Of a DNA stretch of 40,690 bases, positions 15,802 through 24,908 are shown in pieces; positions within the stretch are counted from its first letter, which is position 1; each line of letters opens with the position of its first letter. Source of the DNA: Nitrospira sp. LK70 (GTDB lineage Bacteria; Nitrospirota; Nitrospiria; Nitrospirales; Nitrospiraceae); assembly GCA_011090425.1 (NCBI GenBank), contig PHGD01000027.1, positions 1 to 40,690 of the forward strand. The letters are read 5' to 3'. The notes beneath the pieces are model-generated. The model was not told the DNA's origin and did not search any database. It saw only the letters and a list, made by a program, of their open reading frames with translations. The position numbers were made by a program, and so were the translations under genes.

Positions 15802-17478
15802 ATGAAAGAACCTCAGGGCGAAAGTTATCAAGGCCTGTTCGAAGCGCTGATGAAGCAGCTGTCCGTGGCTATGCGGGCTGAGAAAAAAATCATGAGTCTG
15901 ATTTTTTCTTATGCCCTAGCCGTTGGGTTCTTTTCTCTTATCATCCCGTTGACGGTGCAGGAATTGGTCAGCACCTTTTCCTACGCGGTTCAGCCCGTCA
16001 TGATTTGGACTTTGACCGGCATTATGCTGGCAGTGCTGTTGTTTGTCGGCCTGTTCAAGACCTTCCATTTCTACGCGGTGGACGTCTTGCAACGCCGGCT
16101 CTTTGCAAGAGTCGCGGTCGCGATGGTTGAGCAACTTCCTCGGAATCGGTTTAAAGGGTCGCAGCGTGAACTTTCGAACTACTTTATCGAAACGGTCTTT
16201 ATGCAACGGGCCTTGTCCACCCTGCTCATCGACCTGATGAACGTCGTGGTGGGTGGCTCGGTCGGTATGGTCGTGCTGATCGTCTACCATCCCTATTTTC
16301 TCGTGTACAACCTTCTGCTCATGGCCGGGTTCGGAGTCACGTTTTTCGTGCTCTCTCGTGGTGCACTGAAGACGACTCTCGCCATGTCTCATGCGAAGTA
16401 CGATGTCTTCAATTGGATTCAAGATATTTCGCGGAATTCCTTGCAGTTGAAGGCTACCGACAGCCGCCCATTTCTCATCCAGAAGACGAATGACCTTGTC
16501 ACCCACTATGTCGAAACTCGAAAAGCCCGATTTGTTGTCCTCGTGCGGCAATATATTGGTTCGGTGACGGGGCAAGCAGTTGCACAATCTGGTGCTCTCG
16601 CCCTCTCAGCTTGGCTTATGGCATCGGGGCAGATGACTCTGGGACAATTGGTCGCTGTTCAGGCGGTCGTCGGCGCACTCATCCTCAATTTTGATTCCCT
16701 CATCAAAAACATGGGATATGTGTACTATTTCTTCACGTCGCTGAGACACCTCGATGAGGTCTTTAGCCAAGATCAAGATTATGTCGCACCCGAATCCGCC
16801 GTAGCACTTCCCAAGCATTTGACTCAAGGGATCCGCATCACCTGCAAAGGCGTGAGTTTGATTCGCGGGGGAGTGTCCGTATTCGATGGATTCAACCTGG
16901 AAGTAGCACCGGGCGAAAAGCTCGGTATCTACGCGCGAACCACGGGAGCTAAAACTGCTTTGGCTAGAGTGTTGGGCGGCCTTGAACCTCCGACCAATGG
17001 TGTCGTTCAGTACAATGGCGTTGATCTTCGGTATATCGAGCCTAATGCCATCAACCAAACCCGCAGTGTCATGATCGACTCTCAGTTGTCGCTGATCAAG
17101 GGAACGATAGAAGAAAATATCGTCATGGGACGATCCTATGTCACCTATGATGACCTCAACTGGGCTCTCCGATTCACCGAGCTCGAGGAAGATGTCGAAA
17201 GCTTGCCGCGCGGCGTGAAGTCCGAGATCTCCTCGCTGGGAGAATCACTTTCTCCGACCCACATTGTTCAGATTCTCCTGGCCAGGGCGATTCTAGGGCA
17301 TCCGCAAGTTCTCATATTTGACGGCTTGATTCACTCGCTCGAGCCATCGTTGCGCGAGCGTGTACTGCGTCGGCTCTGCTCTAAAGATGAAACATGGTCT
17401 GTGATCTTTGTGTCGACGGATCCCAATCTTACGGATCATGCCGATCGCCGCATTATGCTGCATCATGCCCATGCGTAA
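15802..17478 (+). CDS. ABC exporter half-transporter with degenerate nucleotide-binding domain
   Basis: The 558-aa protein has a six-helix exporter-type membrane domain (about residues 28-310) and a C-terminal nucleotide-binding domain (about 343-555) of the HlyB/MsbA fold. Catalytic motifs are eroded: Walker A reads ARTTGAKT (378-385) instead of GxxGxGKT, the signature is LSPTH (483-487) instead of LSGGQ, Walker B ends Asp507-Gly508 where the catalytic Glu should be, the switch His is Thr539, and the Q-loop lacks its Gln in register. The fold is otherwise kept (GTIEENI, LPRGV, ARAIL), and the frame is intact over 558 codons, so it is not a decaying pseudogene. It probably acts as a membrane scaffold, a partner in a heterodimer, or uses another energy source. 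Between TolC and HlyD genes, it is likely the inner-membrane part of an export system. Confidence 0.85.
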   Translation: MKEPQGESYQGLFEALMKQLSVAMRAEKKIMSLIFSYALAVGFFSLIIPLTVQELVSTFSYAVQPVMIWTLTGIMLAVLLFVGLFKTFHFYAVDVLQRRLFARVAVAMVEQLPRNRFKGSQRELSNYFIETVFMQRALSTLLIDLMNVVVGGSVGMVVLIVYHPYFLVYNLLLMAGFGVTFFVLSRGALKTTLAMSHAKYDVFNWIQDISRNSLQLKATDSRPFLIQKTNDLVTHYVETRKARFVVLVRQYIGSVTGQAVAQSGALALSAWLMASGQMTLGQLVAVQAVVGALILNFDSLIKNMGYVYYFFTSLRHLDEVFSQDQDYVAPESAVALPKHLTQGIRITCKGVSLIRGGVSVFDGFNLEVAPGEKLGIYARTTGAKTALARVLGGLEPPTNGVVQYNGVDLRYIEPNAINQTRSVMIDSQLSLIKGTIEENIVMGRSYVTYDDLNWALRFTELEEDVESLPRGVKSEISSLGESLSPTHIVQILLARAILGHPQVLIFDGLIHSLEPSLRERVLRRLCSKDETWSVIFVSTDPNLTDHADRRIMLHHAHA

Positions 17479-17523
17479 ACGGGTGGAATGGTATAACAAC
17501 ACCGGTAAATGAATGGAGGCTCC

Positions 17524-18969
17524 ATGGCTAGCCTAGGTGGCGGTGTCGAAGGCAGCGGGGAACGTGCGCTGGTCAAGCGAGGGGTGGGCTTGGCAGCGAT
17601 CACCATCGAACAAGGGCCCACATTGGCCAAGTTGCCATGCTGGGAAGCGGTACAGATTCCAGGAGGAATGTTCACGGCATCTCGTGCCATCCTGACAACC
17701 CTCCTGCTCTTTCTGATCGTTCTGGAGTTCGTCCCATGGACACAGACGATATCTGCGAATGGGAAGGTTTCTGCCTATACTCCCTACGACCGACCGCAGA
17801 AGATTGAGTCCCGGATTACGGGCCGTGTCAAGGCATGGCATATTTTTGAAGGAGTTAAGGTTAAGAAAGGCGAGCTCATCGGCGAACTCGAGGACTATGA
17901 CCCGACCTTTATGGCTCCTGAGATCCTCCCTCTCTTCGAACAGCGTAAGGTAGCCCAGGAACAAACGCGCCAAGCGGCCTTGGCGAGGGCGGACCAGCTC
18001 AACAAGAGAATTGCCGAGATGAAGAAACTGGTCCAAGCCGCCGTTCCCTCGGCCGAGGCCAGAGTGGTGGAAGCTGACAATAAAGTGCGGGAAGCGCAAC
18101 AGAAGGTCGAACAGCTAAAGATCGACGTGGTCACCGCACAACTCAATGTCGACCGGCATCGGCAACTTGTCAGGGACGGGCTCGTTTCCCAACGGGAACT
18201 CGAGCTAACGATTCAGACGGAAATCAGCACAAAGGCTGGATTGCAAGCAGCACAGGCGGGCCTGTTGGCGGCCGAGCAGGGTCGGTCCGCCTTGAGCTTT
18301 GGACGTGATCAAATCACCGCGGATGTGCAGCAACGGCTGATGGAGGCCATCGCACAACGCGATAATGCGGTCGCGGAAGCTGCCAAGGCGACGGAGGCGT
18401 TGGCGGATATTCAGTACCGGCAACAGGGGGTCCAACAACGGATCGAGGCCGCCCGTCTCATCGCTCCGATGGACGGAACGGTGGTCAAAATGGCTAGGGT
18501 CGGTGTCAACGAGACCGTCAGACAGGGAGATAATTTGGTCACTATTTCCCCTCTGGCCACCGATCCAGCCATCGAAATGGTGGCCGAAGGGTTGGATTCT
18601 CCGCTTTTGAAACCTGGCCGGAAGGTTCGAATCTTGTTTTTTGGAGTGCCGGCTATCCCGTTGCCCGCCTGGCCTTCATTGATGGCGGGGACTCGTGGGG
18701 GGGTCATCAAGGTGGTCGACCAGATCGACGATGGAAAAGGAAATTATCGGTTCTGGGTCGTTCCTGACCCGGATGATCCTCAACCATGGCCTGAGCAGGC
18801 TCAGGTGAGGCAGGGCACAAAAGTATTGGGTTGGGTGGTCATGAATCGTGTCCCTCTTTGGTATGAACTGTGGCGGCGCTTTAACTTCTTCCCGCCTGAT
18901 TATATTGAACGGTCGCCGAGTGTGTTTGAGATGTTTGCGCCCAAGGTGGCGGCCCCGGGCGGTAAGTAG
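17524..18969 (+). CDS. HlyD/membrane-fusion adaptor protein
   Basis: A 481-aa periplasmic adaptor with one membrane anchor (ILTTLLLFLIVLEFV, about residues 55-70). After the anchor come the first lipoyl half-motif (GRVKAWHIFEGVKVKKGELI), a long alpha-helical hairpin rich in Ala, Gln and Glu (about 135-310), the second lipoyl half (APMDGTVVKMARVGVNETV) and a beta-barrel domain. Such proteins bridge an inner-membrane pump to a TolC channel. The ATG at 17524 has GGAGG four bases upstream; the ATG at 17509 would add five residues with no ribosome-binding site. It lies 45 bases after the degenerate ABC gene, consistent with one operon. Confidence 0.87.
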   Translation: MASLGGGVEGSGERALVKRGVGLAAITIEQGPTLAKLPCWEAVQIPGGMFTASRAILTTLLLFLIVLEFVPWTQTISANGKVSAYTPYDRPQKIESRITGRVKAWHIFEGVKVKKGELIGELEDYDPTFMAPEILPLFEQRKVAQEQTRQAALARADQLNKRIAEMKKLVQAAVPSAEARVVEADNKVREAQQKVEQLKIDVVTAQLNVDRHRQLVRDGLVSQRELELTIQTEISTKAGLQAAQAGLLAAEQGRSALSFGRDQITADVQQRLMEAIAQRDNAVAEAAKATEALADIQYRQQGVQQRIEAARLIAPMDGTVVKMARVGVNETVRQGDNLVTISPLATDPAIEMVAEGLDSPLLKPGRKVRILFFGVPAIPLPAWPSLMAGTRGGVIKVVDQIDDGKGNYRFWVVPDPDDPQPWPEQAQVRQGTKVLGWVVMNRVPLWYELWRRFNFFPPDYIERSPSVFEMFAPKVAAPGGK

Positions 18970-19013
18970 TTGATTGTGCCGTACAATCGCTACGTCACAT
19001 AGTCCTTCTTCTT

Positions 19014-19047
19014 GAAGATGGCTCAGGACATCTCCTGAGCCATCTTC
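19014..19047 (+). terminator. Perfect 15-bp hairpin after the export operon
   Basis: GAAGATGGCTCAGGA (19014-19028) and its exact complement (19033-19047) surround a CATC tetraloop, 45 bases after the HlyD stop. There is no U-run on either side, so it may act as a rho-independent-like terminator of weak kind, an mRNA-stabilising end or a protein-binding site. The remaining 270 bases to purE hold no gene I can support; a TTGACC at 19243 with a poor -10 may serve purE. Confidence 0.5.
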
Positions 19048-19317
19048 GCGTTTGGCATAGCTGTAACCGCTTTATTCCCGTCAATTTTCCGCTGTGACTT
19101 CCGACGCCCACCAATCCAAACCAGGCGTAAAACGGCGGTCTTATTGCAAACCAGCGAATTGCTACTGAGGCTTTCCTCTCTCTGGTCAGTACAGGGAGGG
19201 CCGTTGAGCAAGTAGAAGGTGATTGCCACGATGTCAATCTCCTTGACCTGGTCAGAGGGACTCGCTAAGGTGCCCCTACGTAGTCTATTGAGAGGGGAAA
19301 TGATGGAGAGGTAGTGG

Positions 19318-19869
19318 ATGATCAAAATACAGCGGGGGACGAACCGGTCACGGCAGAGGGCAAGTAGAGAGGTTGCGAGCCGTAGGCCACTTGTGGGGAT
19401 CTTGGGGGGCAGTAAATCCGACTTTCCCGTCCTGGAAAAATCAGGGGTAATCTTGGACGAACTTGATATTCCCTATGAACTCCTCGTCGTTTCTGCTCAT
19501 CGCACGCCGGACCGCCTCTTCGAGTACGCCACAAGTGCTCATAATCGAGGAATCGAAGTTATCATAGCGGGAGCTGGAGGAGCGGCTCACCTTCCCGGCA
19601 TGTTGGCGTCCAAGACCCATCTCCCCGTGATCGGCGTGCCGATTCCCACAGAACACCTTCGCGGCCTCGATTCCCTTTTGTCAATCGTTCAGATGCCAAG
19701 GGGCATTCCAGTTGCCACCGTGGCGATTGGTGGCGGTGAGAATGCAGGGCTGCTCGCTGGGCAAATTCTAGCAGGACGTCATCCCGAGATTGCCGAGCGC
19801 ATCAAAAGGTATCGGATGGCACAAACGGAGAGCGTTCTCAATTCTCCCGAGGCCAAGGGCACGAGATGA
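19318..19869 (+). CDS. purE: N5-carboxyaminoimidazole ribonucleotide mutase PurE
   Basis: The 183-aa protein has the PurE class I signature: [13 protein letters not shown] (phosphate-binding), the [15 protein letters not shown] helix and [14 protein letters not shown]. PurE converts N5-CAIR to CAIR in purine synthesis and acts as an octamer in the cytoplasm. The residue after GSKSD is Phe where Trp is usual, a mild change. It has an extra basic N-terminal tail of about 22 residues from the ATG at 19318, which follows GGAGAGG; a shorter start near 19393 (GTG) would match the usual length better. purK starts 11 bases after the stop. Confidence 0.95.
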   Translation: MIKIQRGTNRSRQRASREVASRRPLVGILGGSKSDFPVLEKSGVILDELDIPYELLVVSAHRTPDRLFEYATSAHNRGIEVIIAGAGGAAHLPGMLASKTHLPVIGVPIPTEHLRGLDSLLSIVQMPRGIPVATVAIGGGENAGLLAGQILAGRHPEIAERIKRYRMAQTESVLNSPEAKGTR

Positions 19870-19879
19870 GTCAGCGGCT

Positions 19880-21043
19880 GTGACCGAGCGAATCCTTGAG
19901 CCTGGCGCCACTCTCGGAGTATTGGGCGGTGGACAATTGGGGGCTATGTTCGCCGCGACCGCTCATCGCATGGGTTATCGAGTAGCTGTTTGGGATCCAG
20001 ATGCCGACGCGCCCGCCCATCGAATTGCCAACTACTCATTTCCGACACGATTCACGGATCATGGCGTCCGCGACCAATTCGCCGGCATCGCAGATGCAGT
20101 TACTCTCGAATGGGAAAATGTGCCGGCGGAGCTCTGCGAATGGCTGGAAGGACGTTGTTCCATGCGACCTTCCGGTGCTGTTCTCCGGATCCTGCAGGAC
20201 CGGATTGAACAGAAACAATACTTGTCGTCACGACACCTCCCTGTTCCCACTTTCGCCGTCGTCGAATCTGCACCTCAACTGAGCTCAGCAGTCGATCGTC
20301 TCGGGCTACCAGCTGTCTGTAAAACAGCGAAAAGTGGCTACGATGGAAAAGGTCAGTGGGTACTCCGAGACACTTCTGATATAAGAGAAATGGAACAAAT
20401 ATTGGAAACAACCAAGCCCGGTCACCGGTGGATTCTTGAACAGTTCATAGACTATGTCACCGAACTCTCCGTTCTCGTGGTGCGAAACGAGAGCGGATCC
20501 TGCCGGGTGTACCCAGTGGCCGAGAATCGGCATGAGCAGGGTATCTTACGGGAAACCTGCGTGCCTGCTTCCGTTCCTCCTGACGTCGCTGAAAAAGCGA
20601 CGGAACTTTCGAAACAAACCGTGGCGGCGTTACAGGGTGTCGGAGTTTTCTGCGTGGAACTGTTTCACGTCAAAGATGCTATCCTTCTTATTAACGAAAT
20701 TGCACCTCGACCTCACAACTCGGGCCACTATACACTGGATGTCTGCACGGTATCCCAATTCGAGCAGCAGGTACGAGTGACTTGTGGACTCCCGTTGGGA
20801 GAAACCAGGCTCTTAAGCCCTGCGGTCATGGTGAATCTCATCGGAGAAGATGTGCAATCTGTTGCGTCCAGCCAAGGGGCCTACGCACTCCATTCGACGG
20901 CAGGGGCCGTGCTTCATCTGTACGGTAAGCGGATGATTCGTCCTGGTCGAAAAATGGGGCATATAACATTTACCGCTCCCCAAGCTCCGGTAGCAGTAGA
21001 ATCGGCTCACAGATTCATCAAGGGCGTTCTAAAGACTGCCTAA
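19880..21043 (+). CDS. purK: N5-carboxyaminoimidazole ribonucleotide synthase PurK
   Basis: A 387-aa ATP-grasp enzyme that carboxylates AIR with bicarbonate and ATP to N5-CAIR, which PurE then rearranges. Visible features: the N-terminal GVLGGGQLGAMFA fold, KTAKSGYDGKGQW (ATP-binding loop), EQFIDYVTELSVLV, and EIAPRPHNSGHYT with the catalytic Glu and the His-Asn pair. The GTG at 19880 is chosen because the frame upstream of it lies over the end of purE and lacks similarity. Spacing to purE (11 bases) indicates a bicistronic operon. It converges with the rhomboid gene; no terminator is visible in the 80-base gap. Confidence 0.95.
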   Translation: MTERILEPGATLGVLGGGQLGAMFAATAHRMGYRVAVWDPDADAPAHRIANYSFPTRFTDHGVRDQFAGIADAVTLEWENVPAELCEWLEGRCSMRPSGAVLRILQDRIEQKQYLSSRHLPVPTFAVVESAPQLSSAVDRLGLPAVCKTAKSGYDGKGQWVLRDTSDIREMEQILETTKPGHRWILEQFIDYVTELSVLVVRNESGSCRVYPVAENRHEQGILRETCVPASVPPDVAEKATELSKQTVAALQGVGVFCVELFHVKDAILLINEIAPRPHNSGHYTLDVCTVSQFEQQVRVTCGLPLGETRLLSPAVMVNLIGEDVQSVASSQGAYALHSTAGAVLHLYGKRMIRPGRKMGHITFTAPQAPVAVESAHRFIKGVLKTA

Positions 21044-21123
21044 GGTCACTCAATCCTCGCTGTATACGTGGTGAAAAGGCTCATTGGCAGTAGGCACTGC
21101 GGCTCGGTCCCCAAGGTACATCC

Positions 21124-21825
21124 TCATGAACTCCACGTCGAACGGCCCGGCGAAAAAAAACGCACGTCTTTCCGTTTGAAGAGTCCGATCAGCGCCATGC
21201 CCGCGATGAATCCACCGATATGAGCGAAAAAGGCGACCCCACCTCCAGTGGCTCCTACGCTCATCCCTCCGCTGATCAGCTGCGTGATGAACCACATGCC
21301 GAGGACGATGCCCGCCGCCACCCGGATCATTCCGATCACCGGCAACAAGACCAGCACGTGAGCGTGTGGGAATAGCAGTATATAAGCGCCGAGCACAGCC
21401 GAGATGGCCCCGCTGGCCCCAACCATCGGGATTTGGGAGGAAGGGTCGGTTAAGGCATGGCTCAGGGCGGCAAGGATACCGGATAGGATATAGAAGACGA
21501 CGAATTTCGTGTGGCCCATCACATCTTCTATATTATTCCCGAATATCCAAAGGTAGAGCATGTTTCCGAGGAGATGCATCCAGCTTCCGTGAAGAAACAT
21601 GCTGGTCACCAGGGTGAGGGCCGCCGGAATCGTCACCGCTTCCTCAGGAAGCGAAGCCTGGCTGAAGACAATGGCCGGGATGGCACCGTATTGAAATGCG
21701 AAAAGCTCGGCTGCTTCCGGAGGAAGATTTGCTTGGTGGAGAAACACGGCGATACAGATGCCGATGAAGATCATCGTGACGATGGGGGTTTGTTGGGTAG
21801 GATTATCGTCGTAGAGTGGAATCAC
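21124..21825 (-). CDS. Rhomboid-family intramembrane serine protease
   Basis: The 233-aa protein has six or seven hydrophobic segments and the rhomboid catalytic pair: Ser138 in GASG and His202 in AHIGGF, with the conserved HLLGNM (Asn88) and WxxIFG-like (WIFGNN) motifs. It would cleave single-pass membrane proteins near the membrane surface. The ATG at 21825 gives the usual GlpG/YqgP-like length without extra N-terminal domain. It faces purK tail to tail and lies 12 bases downstream of the DHH phosphoesterase gene on the same strand, so the two could share a transcript. Confidence 0.9.
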   Translation of the reverse strand: MIPLYDDNPTQQTPIVTMIFIGICIAVFLHQANLPPEAAELFAFQYGAIPAIVFSQASLPEEAVTIPAALTLVTSMFLHGSWMHLLGNMLYLWIFGNNIEDVMGHTKFVVFYILSGILAALSHALTDPSSQIPMVGASGAISAVLGAYILLFPHAHVLVLLPVIGMIRVAAGIVLGMWFITQLISGGMSVGATGGGVAFFAHIGGFIAGMALIGLFKRKDVRFFSPGRSTWSS

Positions 21826-21837
21826 GATGGTCCGAAA

Positions 21838-22731
21838 TCATGGAGTTCGACGGCGACTTGTGACCGCGCAAGGCAGCTTGGGATCACACGGAGGTGTTCC
21901 GTCGATCTCGAGTGGAACGGAAAATCCGGCAGCATGAGTATGACCTCCGCCTCCAAATGAGGCGGCGATCCTCCCGACATCCGTACCGTCGGAGCGGGAA
22001 CGCATGCTGAAATAGCGACGACCGTCGCGGTCATGCCAGATCAGGCAGAAGGGATGATGGGGCGACAGACGCTCGCCGATCTGGCTGGTCAAGATTGAGC
22101 TTTGCACGGCAGGAACGACGATACCCTGGAATTCCATCATCGAAGCCTGGGCTGCGAGCTTTCCAACGAGCTCATGCTCATACCGCAAGATAGCTCGACC
22201 GTCTTGCTCGAGCGCCGACTGAGTAAAGTTATCCCATACCTTGAAGTCGAACGGGTAGGAGGCCAAAGCTGCATTGATCTCGCGACTACCAGGCAAAGCC
22301 CATGTCCATAAGTCCTTGTCCTGAATATACTGAAGTAGCCATGGAGCCGCCGTGCCGTGAGCCCATTCCCAGCTCAGGACAGCACCGGACTTTGTTTGAT
22401 CGAAGTATGCGTTTGAGAAGCCGTCCAAGGTTCGCTCCGCGGTGATATGGTGATCCAGAACGAGGAGTTCCTTGGTCTCGTAGGCCATGGCTTCCAGGAT
22501 CGGCCGGGCATAGCTGAAGTCGACGATCACGACACGGAGATCCTTGAGATCAGGAGGGGGCGGATGGCCGTGCTTGACGGGCAAAAAACGCGCACTCGGA
22601 AACTTTTTCCAGAGAGCCCAGGCCGCCCCAAACCCATCAGAACATTCAGCATGGTACAGAACGATGTCCGGAAAGCCTTGAAATGGACGGGTGGAAGATA
22701 CGGTACCCATAGAGTGGTGAGAGGATAACAT
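21838..22731 (-). CDS. DHH/DHHA1-family phosphoesterase
   Basis: A 297-aa protein with a DHH domain N-terminally and a DHHA1 domain C-terminally. Recognisable motifs are HAECSDGFGAAW (motif I-like), VDFSY, LVLDHHITA (the DHH motif) and FGGGGHTHAAGF (the DHHA1 glycine-rich loop). Family members are manganese-dependent phosphoesterases that cut oligonucleotides, pAp or cyclic dinucleotides; the length fits the NrnA/NrnB group. Which substrate is used cannot be read. Two starts are possible, at 22731 and 22710; neither has a good ribosome-binding site. The rhomboid gene follows 12 bases downstream. Confidence 0.85.
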   Translation of the reverse strand: MLSSHHSMGTVSSTRPFQGFPDIVLYHAECSDGFGAAWALWKKFPSARFLPVKHGHPPPPDLKDLRVVIVDFSYARPILEAMAYETKELLVLDHHITAERTLDGFSNAYFDQTKSGAVLSWEWAHGTAAPWLLQYIQDKDLWTWALPGSREINAALASYPFDFKVWDNFTQSALEQDGRAILRYEHELVGKLAAQASMMEFQGIVVPAVQSSILTSQIGERLSPHHPFCLIWHDRDGRRYFSMRSRSDGTDVGRIAASFGGGGHTHAAGFSVPLEIDGTPPCDPKLPCAVTSRRRTP

Positions 22732-22787
22732 GGTCAGGTCAAGACTAAAAGGCGTCTGTCGTGCCCCTGCCCACTATTAATGACGAC

Positions 22788-23843
22788 TTACAACTCGTTC
22801 AGGTGACCGATCAGGTGGCGAAGCCGCCCGGCACTGCGTCGATTAAAATCGAACACGAGTCTCGGCAAGTCACGCAAGGCTGGCTCATCGATCTCTTCTT
22901 CGAGAGCACCACGCAGTTCGAACGTGCCGTTGGAGAGGAGATCGGCGAATCGTTGCCGAATCTCCTCAAGTTGCTCAAGGGAGATCGGCTGCTTGAGACG
23001 CATCGTCAGCTGTCGTCCCACAAACCGTATGGAATGGTAGCGACGGTAAAATCTGAGGATCTGGCCCACAGCTGCTTCTGTGGAATCGACGATTGCAAAG
23101 AGATTCATATCTTCTTCATTGATGAGTTTTCGCTTCAGCAGTTGCCTCGTCACGAACGCCGACCAATCGTCCCAGTAGTCGCAGCCAGGGGCTTGAAGGC
23201 AGATGATCGGCTGAGGATCACTCTTGCCGGTCTGGGCCAGCGTGAGGATTTCAAAAGCCTCGTCGTGTGTGCCGAACCCGCCAGGGAAGAGGGCGATGGC
23301 GTGTGCTTCTTTTTGAAACATCAACTTGCGGGTGAAAAAGTACTTGAACGTAATAAGTTTCGGGTCGTCGGCGATCGTGGAGTTAGGCCCCTGTTCGAAC
23401 GGCAGCATGATATTGACGCCGAAGCTGTTTTCACGACCGGCACCCTCTTGAGCAGCCCGCATGATCCCATCTGCTCCCCCGGTGATGACCATGAACCCTT
23501 CCCGAACGATGGCTTGGGAGAACCTGTAGGCGAGTTGATAATTGGGATCATCGGAAAGAGTTCGTGCCGAGCCGAAGATGCTGACTTTCTGGCGGTCGCG
23601 ATATCCGCGGAAGACGCTGAATGCATGCCGAAGTTCTTTGACGGCACGGTTGACGATTTTCACGTCCAGGAGGTCTAGGCGCGCGTCGTGGAGTTTCAGC
23701 AGCCCCGTCAGAAGTTCCGACATGAGGGTGGTATGCAGGTCGCCCTCGCGGCTGTCGAGCAGGGCACTGATTTGATGGAGGATCTCATCTCGTGACAAGG
23801 TGGGACGTGGCCGAATCTGTGGGGGTCTGCCGGTTGAATTCAT
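22788..23843 (-). CDS. LOG-family Rossmann-fold protein
   Basis: The 351-aa protein belongs to the LOG (Lonely Guy) nucleotide-binding family, with TGGADGIM (121-128) and the diagnostic PGGFGTHDE (187-195). Most LOG proteins are about 180-230 aa phosphoribohydrolases acting on cytokinin nucleotides or purine nucleoside monophosphates; this one carries extra N-terminal (about 70 aa) and C-terminal (about 100 aa) parts as in the longer TIGR00730-related bacterial group. The start at 23843 follows AAGAGGA, better than an upstream start at 23885. Enzyme activity is inferred. It is alone in its orientation around a gap on each side. Confidence 0.85.
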   Translation of the reverse strand: MNSTGRPPQIRPRPTLSRDEILHQISALLDSREGDLHTTLMSELLTGLLKLHDARLDLLDVKIVNRAVKELRHAFSVFRGYRDRQKVSIFGSARTLSDDPNYQLAYRFSQAIVREGFMVITGGADGIMRAAQEGAGRENSFGVNIMLPFEQGPNSTIADDPKLITFKYFFTRKLMFQKEAHAIALFPGGFGTHDEAFEILTLAQTGKSDPQPIICLQAPGCDYWDDWSAFVTRQLLKRKLINEEDMNLFAIVDSTEAAVGQILRFYRRYHSIRFVGRQLTMRLKQPISLEQLEEIRQRFADLLSNGTFELRGALEEEIDEPALRDLPRLVFDFNRRSAGRLRHLIGHLNEL

Positions 23844-23966
23844 AGTAGTCCTCTTAAGGGTAAGTGAGACGGAAAATTGTACCAATGGATCGTAGATCGG
23901 TCAAAGATTGCCGCGATCCGGTGCGGCTCATCCAGCGGGAGGCCCCTGCCTGAGAAGGAGGGGAAT

Positions 23967-24743
23967 CTATGAGGGATCGAAAGACCTAGGGAGGTTGCTC
24001 AGCACCCAGGCCTTGATCCTGGACTGGTCTGCAGGAGAGAGATCGATGAATTGTATCTCTAGTCCCCGATGTGAGGTCATGAGGGAACCGGTTGTGCCAG
24101 ACAGCGGCTCAACTCTCGCGTTATCCAAGACGGTTCCTCGAATGGTCAAGGGACTCATCATCTCAGAGAGGCAAAAGCTCAATATGATTCTGGTCTCCGG
24201 CCGCAACGGCGCGGGAGATTCCACTGAAGCGCCGGCATGGCTGAGTTGTGAGATGGAGACCTGATGCTCATCTCCTGTGCCCTCTCCCTCGATGACACTG
24301 ATGGTGGCCGAGATGTTTGTGACGCATCGCTTTGGAGAAAGGAGCAGGTCTCTGGCGGTGAGGACGCCGACCGGCTGATTTTCTTTCGTGACGATGAGGA
24401 TCGGTGTTCCAGTGGCCATCATGAGCGCCGAGGCTTCGTCCATCGCTCGATCGTACTCGATAAATTGGACCGACCTTGTCATGATGGTCCGGACTTCGAT
24501 GTCATCCGGTTCGAGGCCCTGTGCGACGACCTTCTTGACAATGTCGGTCGGCGTCATGAGTCCGAACCGAGACTCTGAATCTTTGACCAGCAGGCAGGAC
24601 ATTCGCTCGCGTTCCATGAGCGAGGCCGCTTCGGTGACTGATACATCTCCTGGAATCTGGACTACGCCGGGTGTCATCATGTGTGCAACCAGAATGGTCG
24701 GGTGATCCGCGGCGTTAGGCTGTTGATCGTGCTTGTCCACCAT
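23967..24743 (-). CDS. CBS-pair protein fused to a PilZ-like domain
   Basis: The 258-aa cytoplasmic protein has two CBS motifs (about 16-75 and 80-140; signs include MTPGVVQIPGDVSVTEA and IMTRSVQFIEYDRAM) followed by a C-terminal module (about 145-250) that resembles PilZ, with VSISQLSHAGASVE and GLEIQFIDLSPADQSRI. CBS pairs bind adenosine nucleotides; PilZ domains bind cyclic di-GMP through an RxxxR motif and a D/NxSxxG motif. Here the second motif appears as QLSHAG and a clear RxxxR is not seen, so c-di-GMP binding is doubtful. A role as nucleotide-sensing regulator is inference. It is divergent from the DUF692 operon. Confidence 0.78.
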   Translation of the reverse strand: MVDKHDQQPNAADHPTILVAHMMTPGVVQIPGDVSVTEAASLMERERMSCLLVKDSESRFGLMTPTDIVKKVVAQGLEPDDIEVRTIMTRSVQFIEYDRAMDEASALMMATGTPILIVTKENQPVGVLTARDLLLSPKRCVTNISATISVIEGEGTGDEHQVSISQLSHAGASVESPAPLRPETRIILSFCLSEMMSPLTIRGTVLDNARVEPLSGTTGSLMTSHRGLEIQFIDLSPADQSRIKAWVLSNLPRSFDPS

Positions 24744-24908
24744 GTCTCAGCGAGGTCCTCTTCCCGCACGAATTTGCCTCCCTCCTGGCCGCAACGTATG
24801 CCAAGTATAGCAGAAGGTCCCTAGGGGCTCTGAGGGGTTCAAAACCTTGTCCTTCAATGGTTTGACGACATACACTAGGAACGAATATTGATCGTCGGCA
24901 AGAGAGAA

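Noticed and set aside
22761-23678. 305-aa frame on the plus strand
   Set aside because: It lies opposite the LOG-family gene, which has clear motifs and a ribosome-binding site; the plus-strand product has no recognisable pattern.
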